The notes under the pieces were generated by a model that worked only from the letters and a program-made list of their open reading frames with translations, was not told where the DNA came from and did no database searches. The translations under genes and the position numbers were made by a program. DNA of 64,000 nucleotides from Saccharobesus litoralis (GTDB lineage: Bacteria; Pseudomonadota; Gammaproteobacteria; Enterobacterales; Alteromonadaceae), in NCBI RefSeq assembly GCF_003063625.1, contig NZ_CP026604.1, positions 4,194,065 to 4,258,064 on the forward strand. The letters are read 5' to 3'. How positions within the stretch are numbered: position 1 is the first letter of the stretch; the number at the start of each line of letters is the position of its first letter. Shown piece after piece: positions 37,492 to 47,669 of the stretch.

Positions 37492-37612
37492 TCGCTTCTG
37501 CCGACCTCACAGGCGACGTTTCAATCTTGTTCTTTACTTGACCTTTGCGATTAATTTAGCAAGGCTATCGTTTTCTAAACACTCGCAATACACCCACAAA
37601 CAAGCCGACGAG

Positions 37613-38824
37613 CTACCTAAATAATACAGCTTCTTTTCTAAACCATATCGCGGTAAATGCCACTAACACGCCGGAAACGAGTAGCTGCCCTAGCCAAATA
37701 AAGCTAATTAGCGCCCAATCAAAGCCACCTTTTAAAATTTCTTTTATTGCTAACGCAATATTAGTAATAGGTACCATCGCCCATTGCCAATCCAAATTAA
37801 TCCCTGGCAACATAGCAATAATCAAAGGCGCAAAGACCAAAAATGACAAGGGCGCCATGTAATTTTGCGCCTCTTTATAACTACGAGCATAAATGGATAT
37901 ACTCAAAACCAAAGCTGAAAAAAACAAAATTAACGGAATAAGCATAATTAGCGCTAAACCTAAATCGACCAAGCCTAACGTTCCAACCACTTTCGACACG
38001 GCTTCTACCGCCATGGCCTGCGCAAAAATAAAACCCCATAATCCAAGACTAACCAAAGCCATTACGCCAGATAAAAAAGACGTGGTCATAATAGTTAGCA
38101 TTTTACCTAGCACTAACTCCAAGCTGGTTACCGGAGCAATCAACAGCGACTCTAATGTGCCTTTTTCTTTTTCACCCGCACCTAAATCTATCGCAGGATA
38201 CATAGCCCCCATTAAACAAAGCGGCAGTAAAATATAAGAGATCATCCCCCCTAATTTTGTGCCTAAACTTTCTTTGGCTTTTGCAATATCAACCTTGACC
38301 AAGTGAATTGGCTGGATCAACCCTTGATGCTGCTCCTGAGCCAAACCGAGTGCATTTAATTTTTCACTGGTTAGCTGTTGATTGTATTGTTTGATCACCC
38401 TATTAACACGTCGCCAAACTGAGCTGGTCAATTCAGCATTATTAAAATGCAAATGCCACTCACTCTGTTGATGTTCAGATAAACGTTTTGCAAAAACATT
38501 ACCGACTTCCAGAACAAAATCGACCTTGCCAGAACGAACCAAGGTTTCCCAATCCGCCTTAGATGTCATGCCTTGCTCGGGTTGATAAGCTTTAAAACCA
38601 CTTTCGTCATTAAATAACTTAACAAAAGCTGGAGCTTGCTCGGCATTAGCAATGTAGTAACTCAATACACGAGTTTGCTCTTGTTTCACCGTTTTAGCGG
38701 CAAAAAAAGTAATGGTGCCAAATAGTGCAGGAAAGATAAACAAAGGCAACGCAATGATAAAAACTAAGGTTTTTTTATCACGAATGAGTTCTTTTAACTC
38801 TTTAAAGTATATCGCCTTGATCAT
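37613..38824 (-). CDS. ABC transporter permease, NatB/ABC-2 type
   Basis: Membrane component of 403 residues of an ABC-2 exporter. It has an N-terminal cytoplasmic helix (FKELKELIRDKKTLVFI), one membrane segment, a large extracytoplasmic domain (about residues 45-180) and about five to six C-terminal membrane segments including SFLVFAPLIIAMLPGINL. This layout fits NatB-like sodium or drug efflux permeases. The ATPase gene is directly upstream with a 2-bp gap, so the two form one operon. Substrate unknown. Confidence 0.88.
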   Translation of the reverse strand: MIKAIYFKELKELIRDKKTLVFIIALPLFIFPALFGTITFFAAKTVKQEQTRVLSYYIANAEQAPAFVKLFNDESGFKAYQPEQGMTSKADWETLVRSGKVDFVLEVGNVFAKRLSEHQQSEWHLHFNNAELTSSVWRRVNRVIKQYNQQLTSEKLNALGLAQEQHQGLIQPIHLVKVDIAKAKESLGTKLGGMISYILLPLCLMGAMYPAIDLGAGEKEKGTLESLLIAPVTSLELVLGKMLTIMTTSFLSGVMALVSLGLWGFIFAQAMAVEAVSKVVGTLGLVDLGLALIMLIPLILFFSALVLSISIYARSYKEAQNYMAPLSFLVFAPLIIAMLPGINLDWQWAMVPITNIALAIKEILKGGFDWALISFIWLGQLLVSGVLVAFTAIWFRKEAVLFR

Positions 38825-38826
38825 AA

Positions 38827-39633
38827 TTACTCCTCCCCGCTAGCAATTGGCTGATTGTCATCTGCCATTATTGATAATATGGCTTGTTGCAATATCGTTT
38901 GCTGCGTGTACTGCGTTAACTCTTGAATAGTACCTTCAAAACAAGTTTGTCCTTGATGGATAACACATATTCTGTCACACAAACGCTCAACCTCCGCTAA
39001 ATGATGAGTCGAGAATATAACCGGCACGCCCTGCTGCTTTAACTTTTCAATAAAACTTAGCACGACTTCACTGGCCGCAATATCCAAGCCGGTTGTCGGC
39101 TCATCCAGTATCACAAGTTTAGGTTCGTGGATCACCGCGCGAGCAATCGCAATTTTTTGTTTCATGCCGGTTGAGTAATCAACAAAACGCCGGTCAATAA
39201 ACTTGGCAAGATCCAGTTGCTCAATTAGCTGTTCTAAGCGCCCATTAAACTGCTGTTTTTCAACACCAAACAATTGAGCAAAGTAAGCCAAATTTTCACG
39301 TCCTGTTAATCGCTCATAAAGCCCTGTTGAACCAGAAAGGAAACCGATTTGTTTGCGTATAGCAAGCTTGTTCTTATGAGCATCTAAGCCGTCATACAAC
39401 ACTTGTCCACTATTGGGCTGTAAAGCCGTCGACAAGGTTCGCAACATGCTGGTTTTACCCGCACCATTGGCGCCGAGTAAACCTAACACTTCACCTTGTT
39501 TACAATGAAAACTGACATTATTAAGGGCATGAAAATGACGACCTTTAACACGGGGATCAGACTTAGCAACTTGGTTAACAAGCTTGGCATCTTTCAGCGG
39601 AAAGTGCTTACTGACATTGTTGACTTCTATCAT
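38827..39633 (-). CDS. ABC transporter ATPase, NatA-like
   Basis: Cytoplasmic ATP-binding subunit of 268 residues. Walker A is LLGANGAGKTSMLR near residue 53, the signature is YSTGMKQKIAIARA near residue 153 and Walker B is LVILDEPTTGLD near residue 172, with the H-loop in IFSTHHLAEVE near residue 207. It pairs with the permease gene 2 bp downstream, forming a NatAB-type exporter. The start overlaps no other gene; the promoter must lie in the 72 bp shared with the divergent 39706 gene. Confidence 0.93.
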   Translation of the reverse strand: MIEVNNVSKHFPLKDAKLVNQVAKSDPRVKGRHFHALNNVSFHCKQGEVLGLLGANGAGKTSMLRTLSTALQPNSGQVLYDGLDAHKNKLAIRKQIGFLSGSTGLYERLTGRENLAYFAQLFGVEKQQFNGRLEQLIEQLDLAKFIDRRFVDYSTGMKQKIAIARAVIHEPKLVILDEPTTGLDIAASEVVLSFIEKLKQQGVPVIFSTHHLAEVERLCDRICVIHQGQTCFEGTIQELTQYTQQTILQQAILSIMADDNQPIASGEE

Positions 39634-39705
39634 TGACGTTTTAGTATTCCGTTATTATTGCGCCATACTCGCAAACGTAACTAAAAACTACAATACAAAA
39701 ATTAG

Positions 39706-40407
39706 ATGCAACTGATGAATAACTTCTTTTCTACGTTTAAATATATAGCCACACGCCCAAAGTTTGCGTTTCAGCAATTGGATAACAATAGTGCCAAAGG
39801 TTGGCAGCCCCTATTGTTAATCTTACTTACCATTAACTTATTTTGGTTTGGTTATTTTAATTATATTGACCTTGACTGGCTTCACCAACAGCAACTCAAT
39901 CTTTATGCGAGTAATGTCAGCCCAGCGGAAGTCGAGCAATTAAAAGTGGCCTTGCCAAATGGCGAAGCGGTTAAAAACAGTATTATGCTCACCAGTACCC
40001 TATTTTTGCTGTTTCACGGTTTATTGCTAGCCACCATACTCAATGTATTAACCAAACTCGATGAAGAAAACGTAGACGGCTTTACCGATTGGTTATCTCG
40101 TTCTTGGTGGACAATGTTGCCTCTAGTGCCACAACTGCTGTTAGCTCTTTTAGTTTTATATGGTATGGGCAGTGATAAAGTAATGTATCAAGACTTGTTT
40201 ATTACATCGTTAAATAAACTACTGGAGCTGGAACAAGGCCATATGTTTTATGTATTTGCCGAAGGGTTCGATGTATTTTCCATTTGGTCCTATATTTTAT
40301 TATTTTATTTAGTCGCTACTAAAACTAAATTAGCGACAAGCACTTGCTTAACCATTAGCTTAGTGCCGCTAGTCGTCGAAATAGCCATTAGCTATTTAAT
40401 GAGCTAA
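39706..40407 (+). CDS. Predicted membrane protein, YIP1-like
   Basis: Inner-membrane protein of 233 residues with five hydrophobic segments (about residues 33-50, 93-115, 135-155, 180-205 and 213-232), resembling bacterial YIP1-domain proteins by topology and the N-terminal FFSTFKYIATRPKFAFQQL. Function unknown. It is divergent from the ABC exporter operon. Confidence 0.65.
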   Translation: MQLMNNFFSTFKYIATRPKFAFQQLDNNSAKGWQPLLLILLTINLFWFGYFNYIDLDWLHQQQLNLYASNVSPAEVEQLKVALPNGEAVKNSIMLTSTLFLLFHGLLLATILNVLTKLDEENVDGFTDWLSRSWWTMLPLVPQLLLALLVLYGMGSDKVMYQDLFITSLNKLLELEQGHMFYVFAEGFDVFSIWSYILLFYLVATKTKLATSTCLTISLVPLVVEIAISYLMS

Positions 40408-40499
40408 GCAATTAATGGCTAAAATACCCCTGCCATGCTTGCTATTTAAACGAATTGGCTGATTTTTCAGCAAGCAGTGAAATAATTTAAATTTACTGC

Positions 40500-40528
40500 T
40501 TGCAACGAAAACATCATATCGTTAATAT
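40500..40528 (+). promoter_or_regulatory. Promoter of tRNA-Val (GAC)
   Basis: -35 TTGCAA (40500-40505), 17-bp spacer, -10 TAATAT (40523-40528), GC-rich discriminator GCGCTCCG. The tRNA starts 36 bp downstream. Confidence 0.75.
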
Positions 40529-40563
40529 GCGCTCCGTCTTCAGAGATAGTCCTATCTCTTGTG

Positions 40564-40640
40564 TACGACCGTAGCTCAGTTGGTTAGAGCACCACCTTGA
40601 CATGGTGGGGGTCGGTGGTTCGAGTCCACTCGGTCGTACC
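40564..40640 (+). tRNA. tRNA-Val (GAC)
   Basis: 77-nt cloverleaf with encoded CCA. The anticodon loop TTGACAT gives GAC. The body closely matches gammaproteobacterial tRNA-Val(GAC). Confidence 0.96.
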
Positions 40641-40756
40641 AATTTTACTTCTAGTAAATAATCCTTCGTTTTTTAATACCCAACTCTTATCTTTTGTTGA
40701 CTTGTAACTATTACTTATCTCACGCAGTGATTTACTAGCCATCTTTAAGTTACCAA

Positions 40757-40790
40757 TGTAGACGAGCATTTATGCTTGTTGAGCCTGCAA
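40757..40790. repeat. Single copy of the 44-46 bp hairpin repeat
   Basis: TGTAGACGAGCATTTATGC followed by TTGTTGAGCCTGCAA. It is in the same orientation as the array at 41691-41969, with hairpin AGCAT-TT-ATGCT intact. Confidence 0.75.
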
Positions 40791-40820
40791 GCATTTTTCA
40801 CCTAATAAATCTTATTAATT

Positions 40821-41083
40821 TTGTAACTACTCAGCGTGTTTATAAATAGAATTGAATTTCTTCCGCTGGTATAAAAAATTACCGTCATACCTGAGTATTC
40901 AGGTATCCAGCGCCTTTATTAAAGTAAACGGAGCTCACGTTTACTAAACAAAGTCACTAGATTACCGCATTCGCAGGTTTCTTGTTCCAGACGAAACCCA
41001 AGTACCTACATCCTGTAGGCACGGCAAAGACGAGGTAATTAGCAATATTAAGGCGCGTAAAACAAATTACGCTGAATAGATAC
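40821..41083. repeat. 263-bp multi-hairpin repeat, copy B
   Basis: Direct repeat of 32516-32778 with 8 mismatches and no length change. The inverted repeats around the CGTCAT motif and the GTAAACG/CGTTTAC pair are unchanged. The third stem has two substitutions (C for T and A for C) that weaken it. Confidence 0.9.
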
Positions 41084-41690
41084 TTAATTTTTCACTTATA
41101 GGGGATTAACCAGCCTACAAAATAGAAACGAAATAACAAAGAAGATAAATATGTTGAAAGATAAGCAGCCTTTTCTCCCCCCAGAGTCGAGGCCGCTCAT
41201 CAGTCAGGTCAACAAGTAGTTAACCTCATGGTGTACGGTGTAAGTAGTGTCAGCCTTACTTCAACTACTTATAAAAAACTCCTCCCAAAAAGTTTCAACG
41301 CACACCTCAATACCACCCTAATTCACTTGGGAAACACGACATTGCGTTAAAGTTGTATCAGGGACGATACTGATTCTGTATACGGAGCGATCAGCGTTGC
41401 CGATCAAATCCGTTAAAAAGTGAGTATGTATGATGCGGGAACTAAAAATGTAATCACAAGCTCAGACGCCATTGTCTGTTAACATTCTCACCAAAGTAGT
41501 GAGAAAAGACCACAATCCCCGTAAAGGTGCACCATTCTCATACATTACTGACCAACACTCAACATTTTCTATGGATATTTTAGTTATTTCTTAAAACTAT
41601 AATGGTGGTCGTTGCGTATAAAGTATGAAAGAGATAATTCGTTTAAATTTTTACAACAAAATTTAAACCATTGACGAGTATCAATCCTTG
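41084..41690. other. Intergenic stretch, possible decayed sequence
   Basis: 607 bp without an intact gene. Short runs read like coding sequence in different frames (for example SMYDAGTKNVITSSDAIVC ending at the TAA near 41481), which may be a relic or chance. Nothing recognisable. Confidence 0.4.
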
Positions 41691-41969
41691 ATGAACCTGC
41701 AAACCAAATCTTTGTAGATGAGCATTTATGCTTGTAGAACCTGTAAACCAATTCCCTTGTAGGCGAGCTTTTAAGCTTGCAGAGCCTGCAAACACAACCT
41801 TCGTAGACAAACATTTAAACTTGCAGAGCCTGCAAACATAACCTTTGTAGATGTCCATTTATGCTTGTAGAACCTGCAAACCAATTCCCTTGTAGACAAA
41901 CATTTAAACTTGCAGAGCCTGCAAACCAAATCCTTGTGACGAATATTTATAATTATTGAAGCTGCAACA
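41691..41969. repeat. Second tandem array of the hairpin repeat, about six units
   Basis: About six units of 44-46 bp, reverse-complement orientation relative to the 27827-28084 array. The pattern is TGCAAACCAAATCCTTGTAG, then a hairpin such as GAGCATTTATGCTTG, then CAGAGCC. Some units have changed one arm (for example AAACATTTAAACTT) and lost pairing. Overlapping short open frames across the array encode repeated Cys-containing peptides but are artefacts of the repetition. From 41970 to 42150 there is only A/T-rich leader sequence of the next gene. Confidence 0.88.
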
Positions 41970-42150
41970 AGATTGCATGAAATTAACCTAATCTAGCTAG
42001 GTAACTTGGCTATCACAGCAAAGGACTGTATATATCTAAACTGCAATGACAACTGAGCTAATAATATTCTATAGTTATTAAATAAGCTGAACATACAACT
42101 TACAGTCATACAAAAACAACCACCAACAACAACCCAATAAATGGTAAACA

Positions 42151-44028
42151 ATGAACAACAGTTTTAAACATATTTGTCTCGCGTCTTTCACGATTATAGG
42201 ATTACTGGCTTGCAACGACCATTCAACAACAGAAAAAAACACGTTACCTCAACCTAAAACACCTGTGCAAACAACAAATGCGATTGATACTACGCATAAG
42301 GCCGATACCCAAGCAATACAGCTTTTTGACGAAATTTTTGAAGCTCAGTTAGCAAGAAGTCCGATGTATTTAACTTACCTTGGTAGAAAGACTGACCAAG
42401 ATAAATGGGATGACTTAAGTGATGCTTATCAATTAGACACTCACAAACTCAATCAGTCGTTACTTGCAAAGCTGCAACGCATTGAAAAACAGGCACTAAG
42501 CCCTTCAGTACAGTTAAGTTATACCCTGCTGGAAAATCAATTACAGAATGACATTGATGACTACCAATGGCGATTGCATAGTTACCCGGTTAATCAAATG
42601 TGGGGCACTCATACACAAGTGCCTTCCATGTTAATTAATCAGCATAAAATAGATACCATTGACGATGCCAAGGCGTATATAAGCCGAATAAACAAGGTGA
42701 GTCATTTATTTGATCAATTAATTATCGGCTTAGATAAACGAGCAGAAGCCGGCATTATTGTGCCTAAATTTGTATTTAAGCATGTTATTGCTACTAATGA
42801 AAATATCGCGAGCGGTAGCCCTATATCTGAGGGAAAACCCAACCCAGTTTGGCTAGATTTTACAACCAAGTTAGACAAACTGTTTGCAGGGCAAGACGCT
42901 TCAAGCCACGTACAGAAACAAACGTTACTGGCACAAGCTGAAATTGCGTTAAAAGAATCGTTTGCGCCAGCTTATAAAAAGTTAAACACCTATTTAAGCA
43001 AATTAGAAAACCAAGCCGACGACAAAGATGGTGTATGGAAATTGCCGAATGGCGACGCTTTTTACCGCAATGCATTAGCGCGTACAACCACAACTAACTT
43101 AACCGCAGAACAAATCCACAACATCGGCCTTGCAGAAGTAAAACGCATACATGAAGAAATGCGCCAAATTCAACATCAAGTTGAGTTTAACGGTACGCTG
43201 GCTGAATTTATGCAATTTGTTAAAACCAACAAGTCATTCTTTTATGCCAATACACCGGCAGGAAAAAGCCAATATTTAGCCGAAGCGACTCAACTAATTG
43301 ATGACATGAAACTTAAATTACCTGAACTGTTTTCAACTTTGCCCAAAGCCGACATCATTGTGAAAGCGGTTGAAGAATATAGAGAACAATCAGCAGGTAA
43401 AGCGTTTTATCAACGCCCTTCAGAAGACGGGAAACGTCCTGGTACTTACTATGCCAACTTATACGATATGCAAGCCATGCCAACCTACCAAATGGCCGCA
43501 CTTGCTTACCATGAAGGCTTACCAGGTCACCACATGCAGATTGCGATAGCACAAGAACTTAAAGACGTACCCAAATTCAGACGCTTTGGCTTTTATACCG
43601 CCTACACAGAAGGCTGGGGACTTTACTCAGAATATATTCCAAAAGAGATCGGTTTTTATCAAGACCCCTACTCTGATTTTGGCCGTTTAGCGATGGAACT
43701 GTGGCGAGCATGTCGCTTAGTAGTCGACACAGGAATACACGCTAAAAAGTGGACACGCCAACAAGGGATTGACTACTATCTTGCCAACACGCCAAATGCC
43801 GAATCGGATGCTATAAAAATGGTTGAGCGCCACATTGTTATGCCATCGCAAGCAACCGCTTATAAAATAGGCATGATGAAAATATTAGAGTTAAGAGAAA
43901 GCGCAAAAGCCAAGTTAGGTCAAAAGTTTGATATTAGAGCTTTTCACGATGTGGTATTGAAAAACGGCGCCATCCCTTTGGATGAACTTGAAAAACAAGT
44001 TGATAACTGGGTGTTAAAAACGCTTTGA
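42151..44028 (+). CDS. DUF885 family lipoprotein, putative metallopeptidase
   Basis: Exported lipoprotein of 625 residues. The signal peptide ends in the lipobox LLAC with Cys at residue 21. The DUF885 domain spans most of the mature chain, with the putative zinc motif HEGLPGHHMQ near residue 452 and EGWGLYSEY near residue 488, as in related M32-like/DUF885 hydrolases. A peptidase activity is inferred from the family; the substrate is unknown. The large upstream region (41084-42150) has no other gene, and the terminator at 44045-44067 follows. Confidence 0.9.
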   Translation: MNNSFKHICLASFTIIGLLACNDHSTTEKNTLPQPKTPVQTTNAIDTTHKADTQAIQLFDEIFEAQLARSPMYLTYLGRKTDQDKWDDLSDAYQLDTHKLNQSLLAKLQRIEKQALSPSVQLSYTLLENQLQNDIDDYQWRLHSYPVNQMWGTHTQVPSMLINQHKIDTIDDAKAYISRINKVSHLFDQLIIGLDKRAEAGIIVPKFVFKHVIATNENIASGSPISEGKPNPVWLDFTTKLDKLFAGQDASSHVQKQTLLAQAEIALKESFAPAYKKLNTYLSKLENQADDKDGVWKLPNGDAFYRNALARTTTTNLTAEQIHNIGLAEVKRIHEEMRQIQHQVEFNGTLAEFMQFVKTNKSFFYANTPAGKSQYLAEATQLIDDMKLKLPELFSTLPKADIIVKAVEEYREQSAGKAFYQRPSEDGKRPGTYYANLYDMQAMPTYQMAALAYHEGLPGHHMQIAIAQELKDVPKFRRFGFYTAYTEGWGLYSEYIPKEIGFYQDPYSDFGRLAMELWRACRLVVDTGIHAKKWTRQQGIDYYLANTPNAESDAIKMVERHIVMPSQATAYKIGMMKILELRESAKAKLGQKFDIRAFHDVVLKNGAIPLDELEKQVDNWVLKTL

Positions 44029-44044
44029 CCGTAAGCCATATAAA

Positions 44045-44067
44045 AATGCCGAGCATTGCTCGGCATT
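44045..44067 (-). terminator. Terminator between DUF885 gene and flagellin gene
   Basis: Perfect 10-bp stem AATGCCGAGC/GCTCGGCATT with a 3-nt loop. On the minus strand it is followed by TTTTTATA, so it is best suited to flagellin mRNA, but it can also stop the converging transcript. Confidence 0.88.
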
Positions 44068-44117
44068 AAATAGTTAAGAGATTAAGAAAAGTATCTTAGT
44101 TTATGTAACTTGGTCAA

Positions 44118-44930
44118 TTAGCCCAATAAACCTAAAACAGCGCCAGCATTTTGATTAGATTGCTGCGCGACAATAGAAGCGGCTTGGCTAGCCACGTTAT
44201 TGGCGACATTTTCAGACGCGGCGGCGGCATAATCAGTATCTTGAATACGCGAGCGTGAAGCTTGAATGTTTTCATTCGCTTGCGACAAATTATTAATATT
44301 CGACTCAAACGCATTTTGCGCGGCTCCTAATTCACCGCGCTGTAAACTAACAAACTCACTTAAACCATCTAACGCCACAATAGCTGACGCCACACCGCCA
44401 GGAGCTGTTACATCAATATCACCTAAACCAAGCGAAGCCGTTTGCGCAGCTAAATTAGATGTGCCAATGGTACGGGTATCACCCGCATTCGATCCTGTTT
44501 GAAACGTAAATTCATTGTCGCCAGTGAATAACGATTGACCATTAAATTGCGTTTGTTCAATGGTTGCTTGAATATTACCTTGCAACGCGGAAATTTCTGA
44601 TTGAATAGCTTGGCGATCAGCATCGGTTAATATGCCACTACCCGCTTGAATAGTAAGCTCGCGAATACGCTGAGTATCTTCACCTATACCGGCTAATGCG
44701 CCATCAGCCGTTTGTGCCAACGAAACACCATCGTAAGAGTTACGAATAGACTGTTGATAAGCGTTAGACTCAGCCGTTAAACGCTCAATGATCTGCTGTG
44801 CAGCCGCACCATCTGCCGCACTATTGATCTTTTTACCTGAAGATAACTTTTCAAGATTCTTTTCTTGCTTCTCGCGGATCTGATCCAAAAAGCTAGTGTT
44901 AGTTCCAGTAGAAATATTATTTATTGCCAT
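44118..44930 (-). CDS. Flagellin
   Basis: Structural subunit of the flagellar filament, exported by the flagellar type III system. From the ATG at 44930 the chain has 270 residues, a short flagellin lacking the variable D2/D3 region. The conserved N-terminal D0/D1 (LEKLSSGKKINSAADGAAAQ near residues 28-47 and LTIQAGSGILTDADRQAIQ near residue 90) and C-terminal D1/D0 (SRIQDTDYAAAASENV near residue 225) are complete. No other flagellar gene is nearby. It lies 75 bp after the last gene of a five-gene nucleotide-sugar operon on the same strand. Confidence 0.94.
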   Translation of the reverse strand: MAINNISTGTNTSFLDQIREKQEKNLEKLSSGKKINSAADGAAAQQIIERLTAESNAYQQSIRNSYDGVSLAQTADGALAGIGEDTQRIRELTIQAGSGILTDADRQAIQSEISALQGNIQATIEQTQFNGQSLFTGDNEFTFQTGSNAGDTRTIGTSNLAAQTASLGLGDIDVTAPGGVASAIVALDGLSEFVSLQRGELGAAQNAFESNINNLSQANENIQASRSRIQDTDYAAAASENVANNVASQAASIVAQQSNQNAGAVLGLLG

Positions 44931-45005
44931 CACCTACTACCCCTAGTAAGTCAATACCTATTAAGTATAGTAAAGCTCAGCCATTGATCAATCAATGGTT
45001 AAAGA

Positions 45006-46112
45006 TTAATTATTGAGCAATACGTCAATAATTTTAGTTTGTTCCTGTTTATCCAAATAAGGATGCATGGGTAAACTAATGACAGTGGCAGCCAATTTTT
45101 CTGCATTCTGGAGGCTTGTATAAAGCTTATTACCTTGAAATACAGACTGTTGGTGCATACACGTTTGATAATAAACAGCCGACGGTATGTCGTACCGTTT
45201 CAGAAGCTGTTGTAACTCAGGTTGGTGTTCTACTTGTAAAGTATATTGTGCCCAGCTACTGCCAAAAGTTTGCGGTATGGTAGGCACAAAAAATTTATCC
45301 GATAGCGCTGAATGATAGTTATTAGCGACTCTATTTCTCGCAGCTAATTCATCATCAAACACAGCCAATTTTTCTAGCAATATTGCGGCTTGGATAGTAT
45401 CGAGACGGCTGTTTAAGCCTATTCGAACGTTATCGTATTTATCACGTCCTTTACCGTGTACTCTCAATGATTTGAGCTTTTCACTATATTCGTCGTTGTC
45501 AGTGAAAATAGCGCCACCATCACCGTAGCAACCTAATGGTTTGGCCGGAAAAAAGCTGGTAGTGGCGATATCACCAAAGCTCCCAGCTTTTTTGCTATTA
45601 ATCGCACCGCCAAAACCTTGTGCTGCATCTTCTATCACTAATAAATCATATTGTTTAGCAATCCGGTCGATGGCTTCGTAATTGGCGGGCAATCCGAACA
45701 AATCAACTGAAATCACCGCTTTTAGATTTAACTGACTTTCCTGTTTTACCGCGTTGATAGCAGCTTCTAAACTCTGTGGTGATAAATTAAAAGTATCTAG
45801 CTCAACATCAACAAAAATAGGGGTTGCACCCGCTAAAGCAATCACCTCAGCACTGGCAAAAAACGTAAATGTTGGAACAAAAACCGCATCACCCGCTTTC
45901 ACATCAAATGTCATTAACGCCAGTTGCAATGCATCGGTTCCGTTGGCACAAGTAATTGTGTGTTTAACCCCAACATACCGACTAAGCTGCGCTTCAAGCT
46001 CAGTTACTTCAGGGCCAAGTATATATTTACCATGTTCTAATACGGTTTGAATACGGTTATCAATTCGAGCCTTAAGTGATTGATATTGCGCTTGTAGATC
46101 AATAAATTGCAT
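45006..46112 (-). CDS. UDP-3-keto-sugar aminotransferase, WbpE-like (DegT family)
   Basis: PLP-dependent aminotransferase of the DegT/DnrJ/EryC1 family, 368 residues. In the WbpE role it transfers an amino group to C3 of UDP-3-keto-GlcNAcA. The start MQFIDLQAQYQSLKARID is typical of WbpE/WlbC. The PLP-binding Lys is in FFPAKPLGCYGDGGA near residue 185, and the Asp contacting PLP is in IEDAAQGFGG near residue 160. It is the last gene of the operon. The other four members make the assignment to this pathway much firmer than the sequence alone. Confidence 0.88.
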   Translation of the reverse strand: MQFIDLQAQYQSLKARIDNRIQTVLEHGKYILGPEVTELEAQLSRYVGVKHTITCANGTDALQLALMTFDVKAGDAVFVPTFTFFASAEVIALAGATPIFVDVELDTFNLSPQSLEAAINAVKQESQLNLKAVISVDLFGLPANYEAIDRIAKQYDLLVIEDAAQGFGGAINSKKAGSFGDIATTSFFPAKPLGCYGDGGAIFTDNDEYSEKLKSLRVHGKGRDKYDNVRIGLNSRLDTIQAAILLEKLAVFDDELAARNRVANNYHSALSDKFFVPTIPQTFGSSWAQYTLQVEHQPELQQLLKRYDIPSAVYYQTCMHQQSVFQGNKLYTSLQNAEKLAATVISLPMHPYLDKQEQTKIIDVLLNN

Positions 46113-46130
46113 AAAATAGCCAAGGTAGAA

Positions 46131-46715
46131 TTAAGACTCTGTCAGTTTAACGAGTTTATTGTGTTTTAGCTGATAAATACTGCCAGTATGTGAACAGCGC
46201 GCTTCAGCCTCCCCCACTAAGGGCAACTCTAATTGCTCGCCAAATTCACTCATCCAACCGATTTGTTTGGCGGGAACACCTACTACGAGCGCATAATCAG
46301 GAACTGATTTATTAATCACCGCCCCGGCACCAACAAACGCATATTTACCAATGGTAACACCACACACCACAGTACAATTAGCCCCTAGCGTTGCGCCTTG
46401 CTTAACCAGTGTATCTCTGTATTCCGATTTACGCTCAATCGCAGAGCGAGGGTTATAGACATTAGTAAAAACCATACTGGGACCACAAAATACATCGTCT
46501 TCTAGATAGACGTTATCGTATACAGAAACATTGTTCTGAATTTTGCAGTTATTGCCAATTTCAACTTTATTGCCAACAAACACATTTTGCCCCAACGAGC
46601 ATTTTTCACCAATTTTTGCACCGCCACAAACATGCACAAAATGCCAGATCCGGCTACCGGCTCCGATTTTCGCACCTTCATCGACAATGGCTGATTCGTG
46701 AATAGAGATGGTCAT
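46131..46715 (-). CDS. UDP-3-amino-sugar N-acetyltransferase, WbpD-like
   Basis: Left-handed beta-helix acetyltransferase of 194 residues. Hexapeptide repeats run from about residue 12 to 150 (for example [36 protein letters not shown] turns). In the WbpD role it acetylates the C3 amino group of UDP-GlcNAc3NA using acetyl-CoA. WbpD of P. aeruginosa has a similar length. Its start is one base after the stop of the WbpB-like gene, indicating tight coupling. Confidence 0.88.
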   Translation of the reverse strand: MTISIHESAIVDEGAKIGAGSRIWHFVHVCGGAKIGEKCSLGQNVFVGNKVEIGNNCKIQNNVSVYDNVYLEDDVFCGPSMVFTNVYNPRSAIERKSEYRDTLVKQGATLGANCTVVCGVTIGKYAFVGAGAVINKSVPDYALVVGVPAKQIGWMSEFGEQLELPLVGEAEARCSHTGSIYQLKHNKLVKLTES

Positions 46716-47666
<951 letters not shown>

Positions 47667-47669
47667 TTA

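Noticed and set aside
40584..40769. 61-codon minus-strand frame
   Set aside because: It overlaps tRNA-Val(GAC) and has no coding features.
41584..41858. Overlapping minus-strand open frames encoding repeated Cys-rich peptides (VCRLCK, GNWFTGS)
   Set aside because: They are translations of the 44-46 bp tandem repeat; the frame shifts between units and no ribosome-binding site is present.
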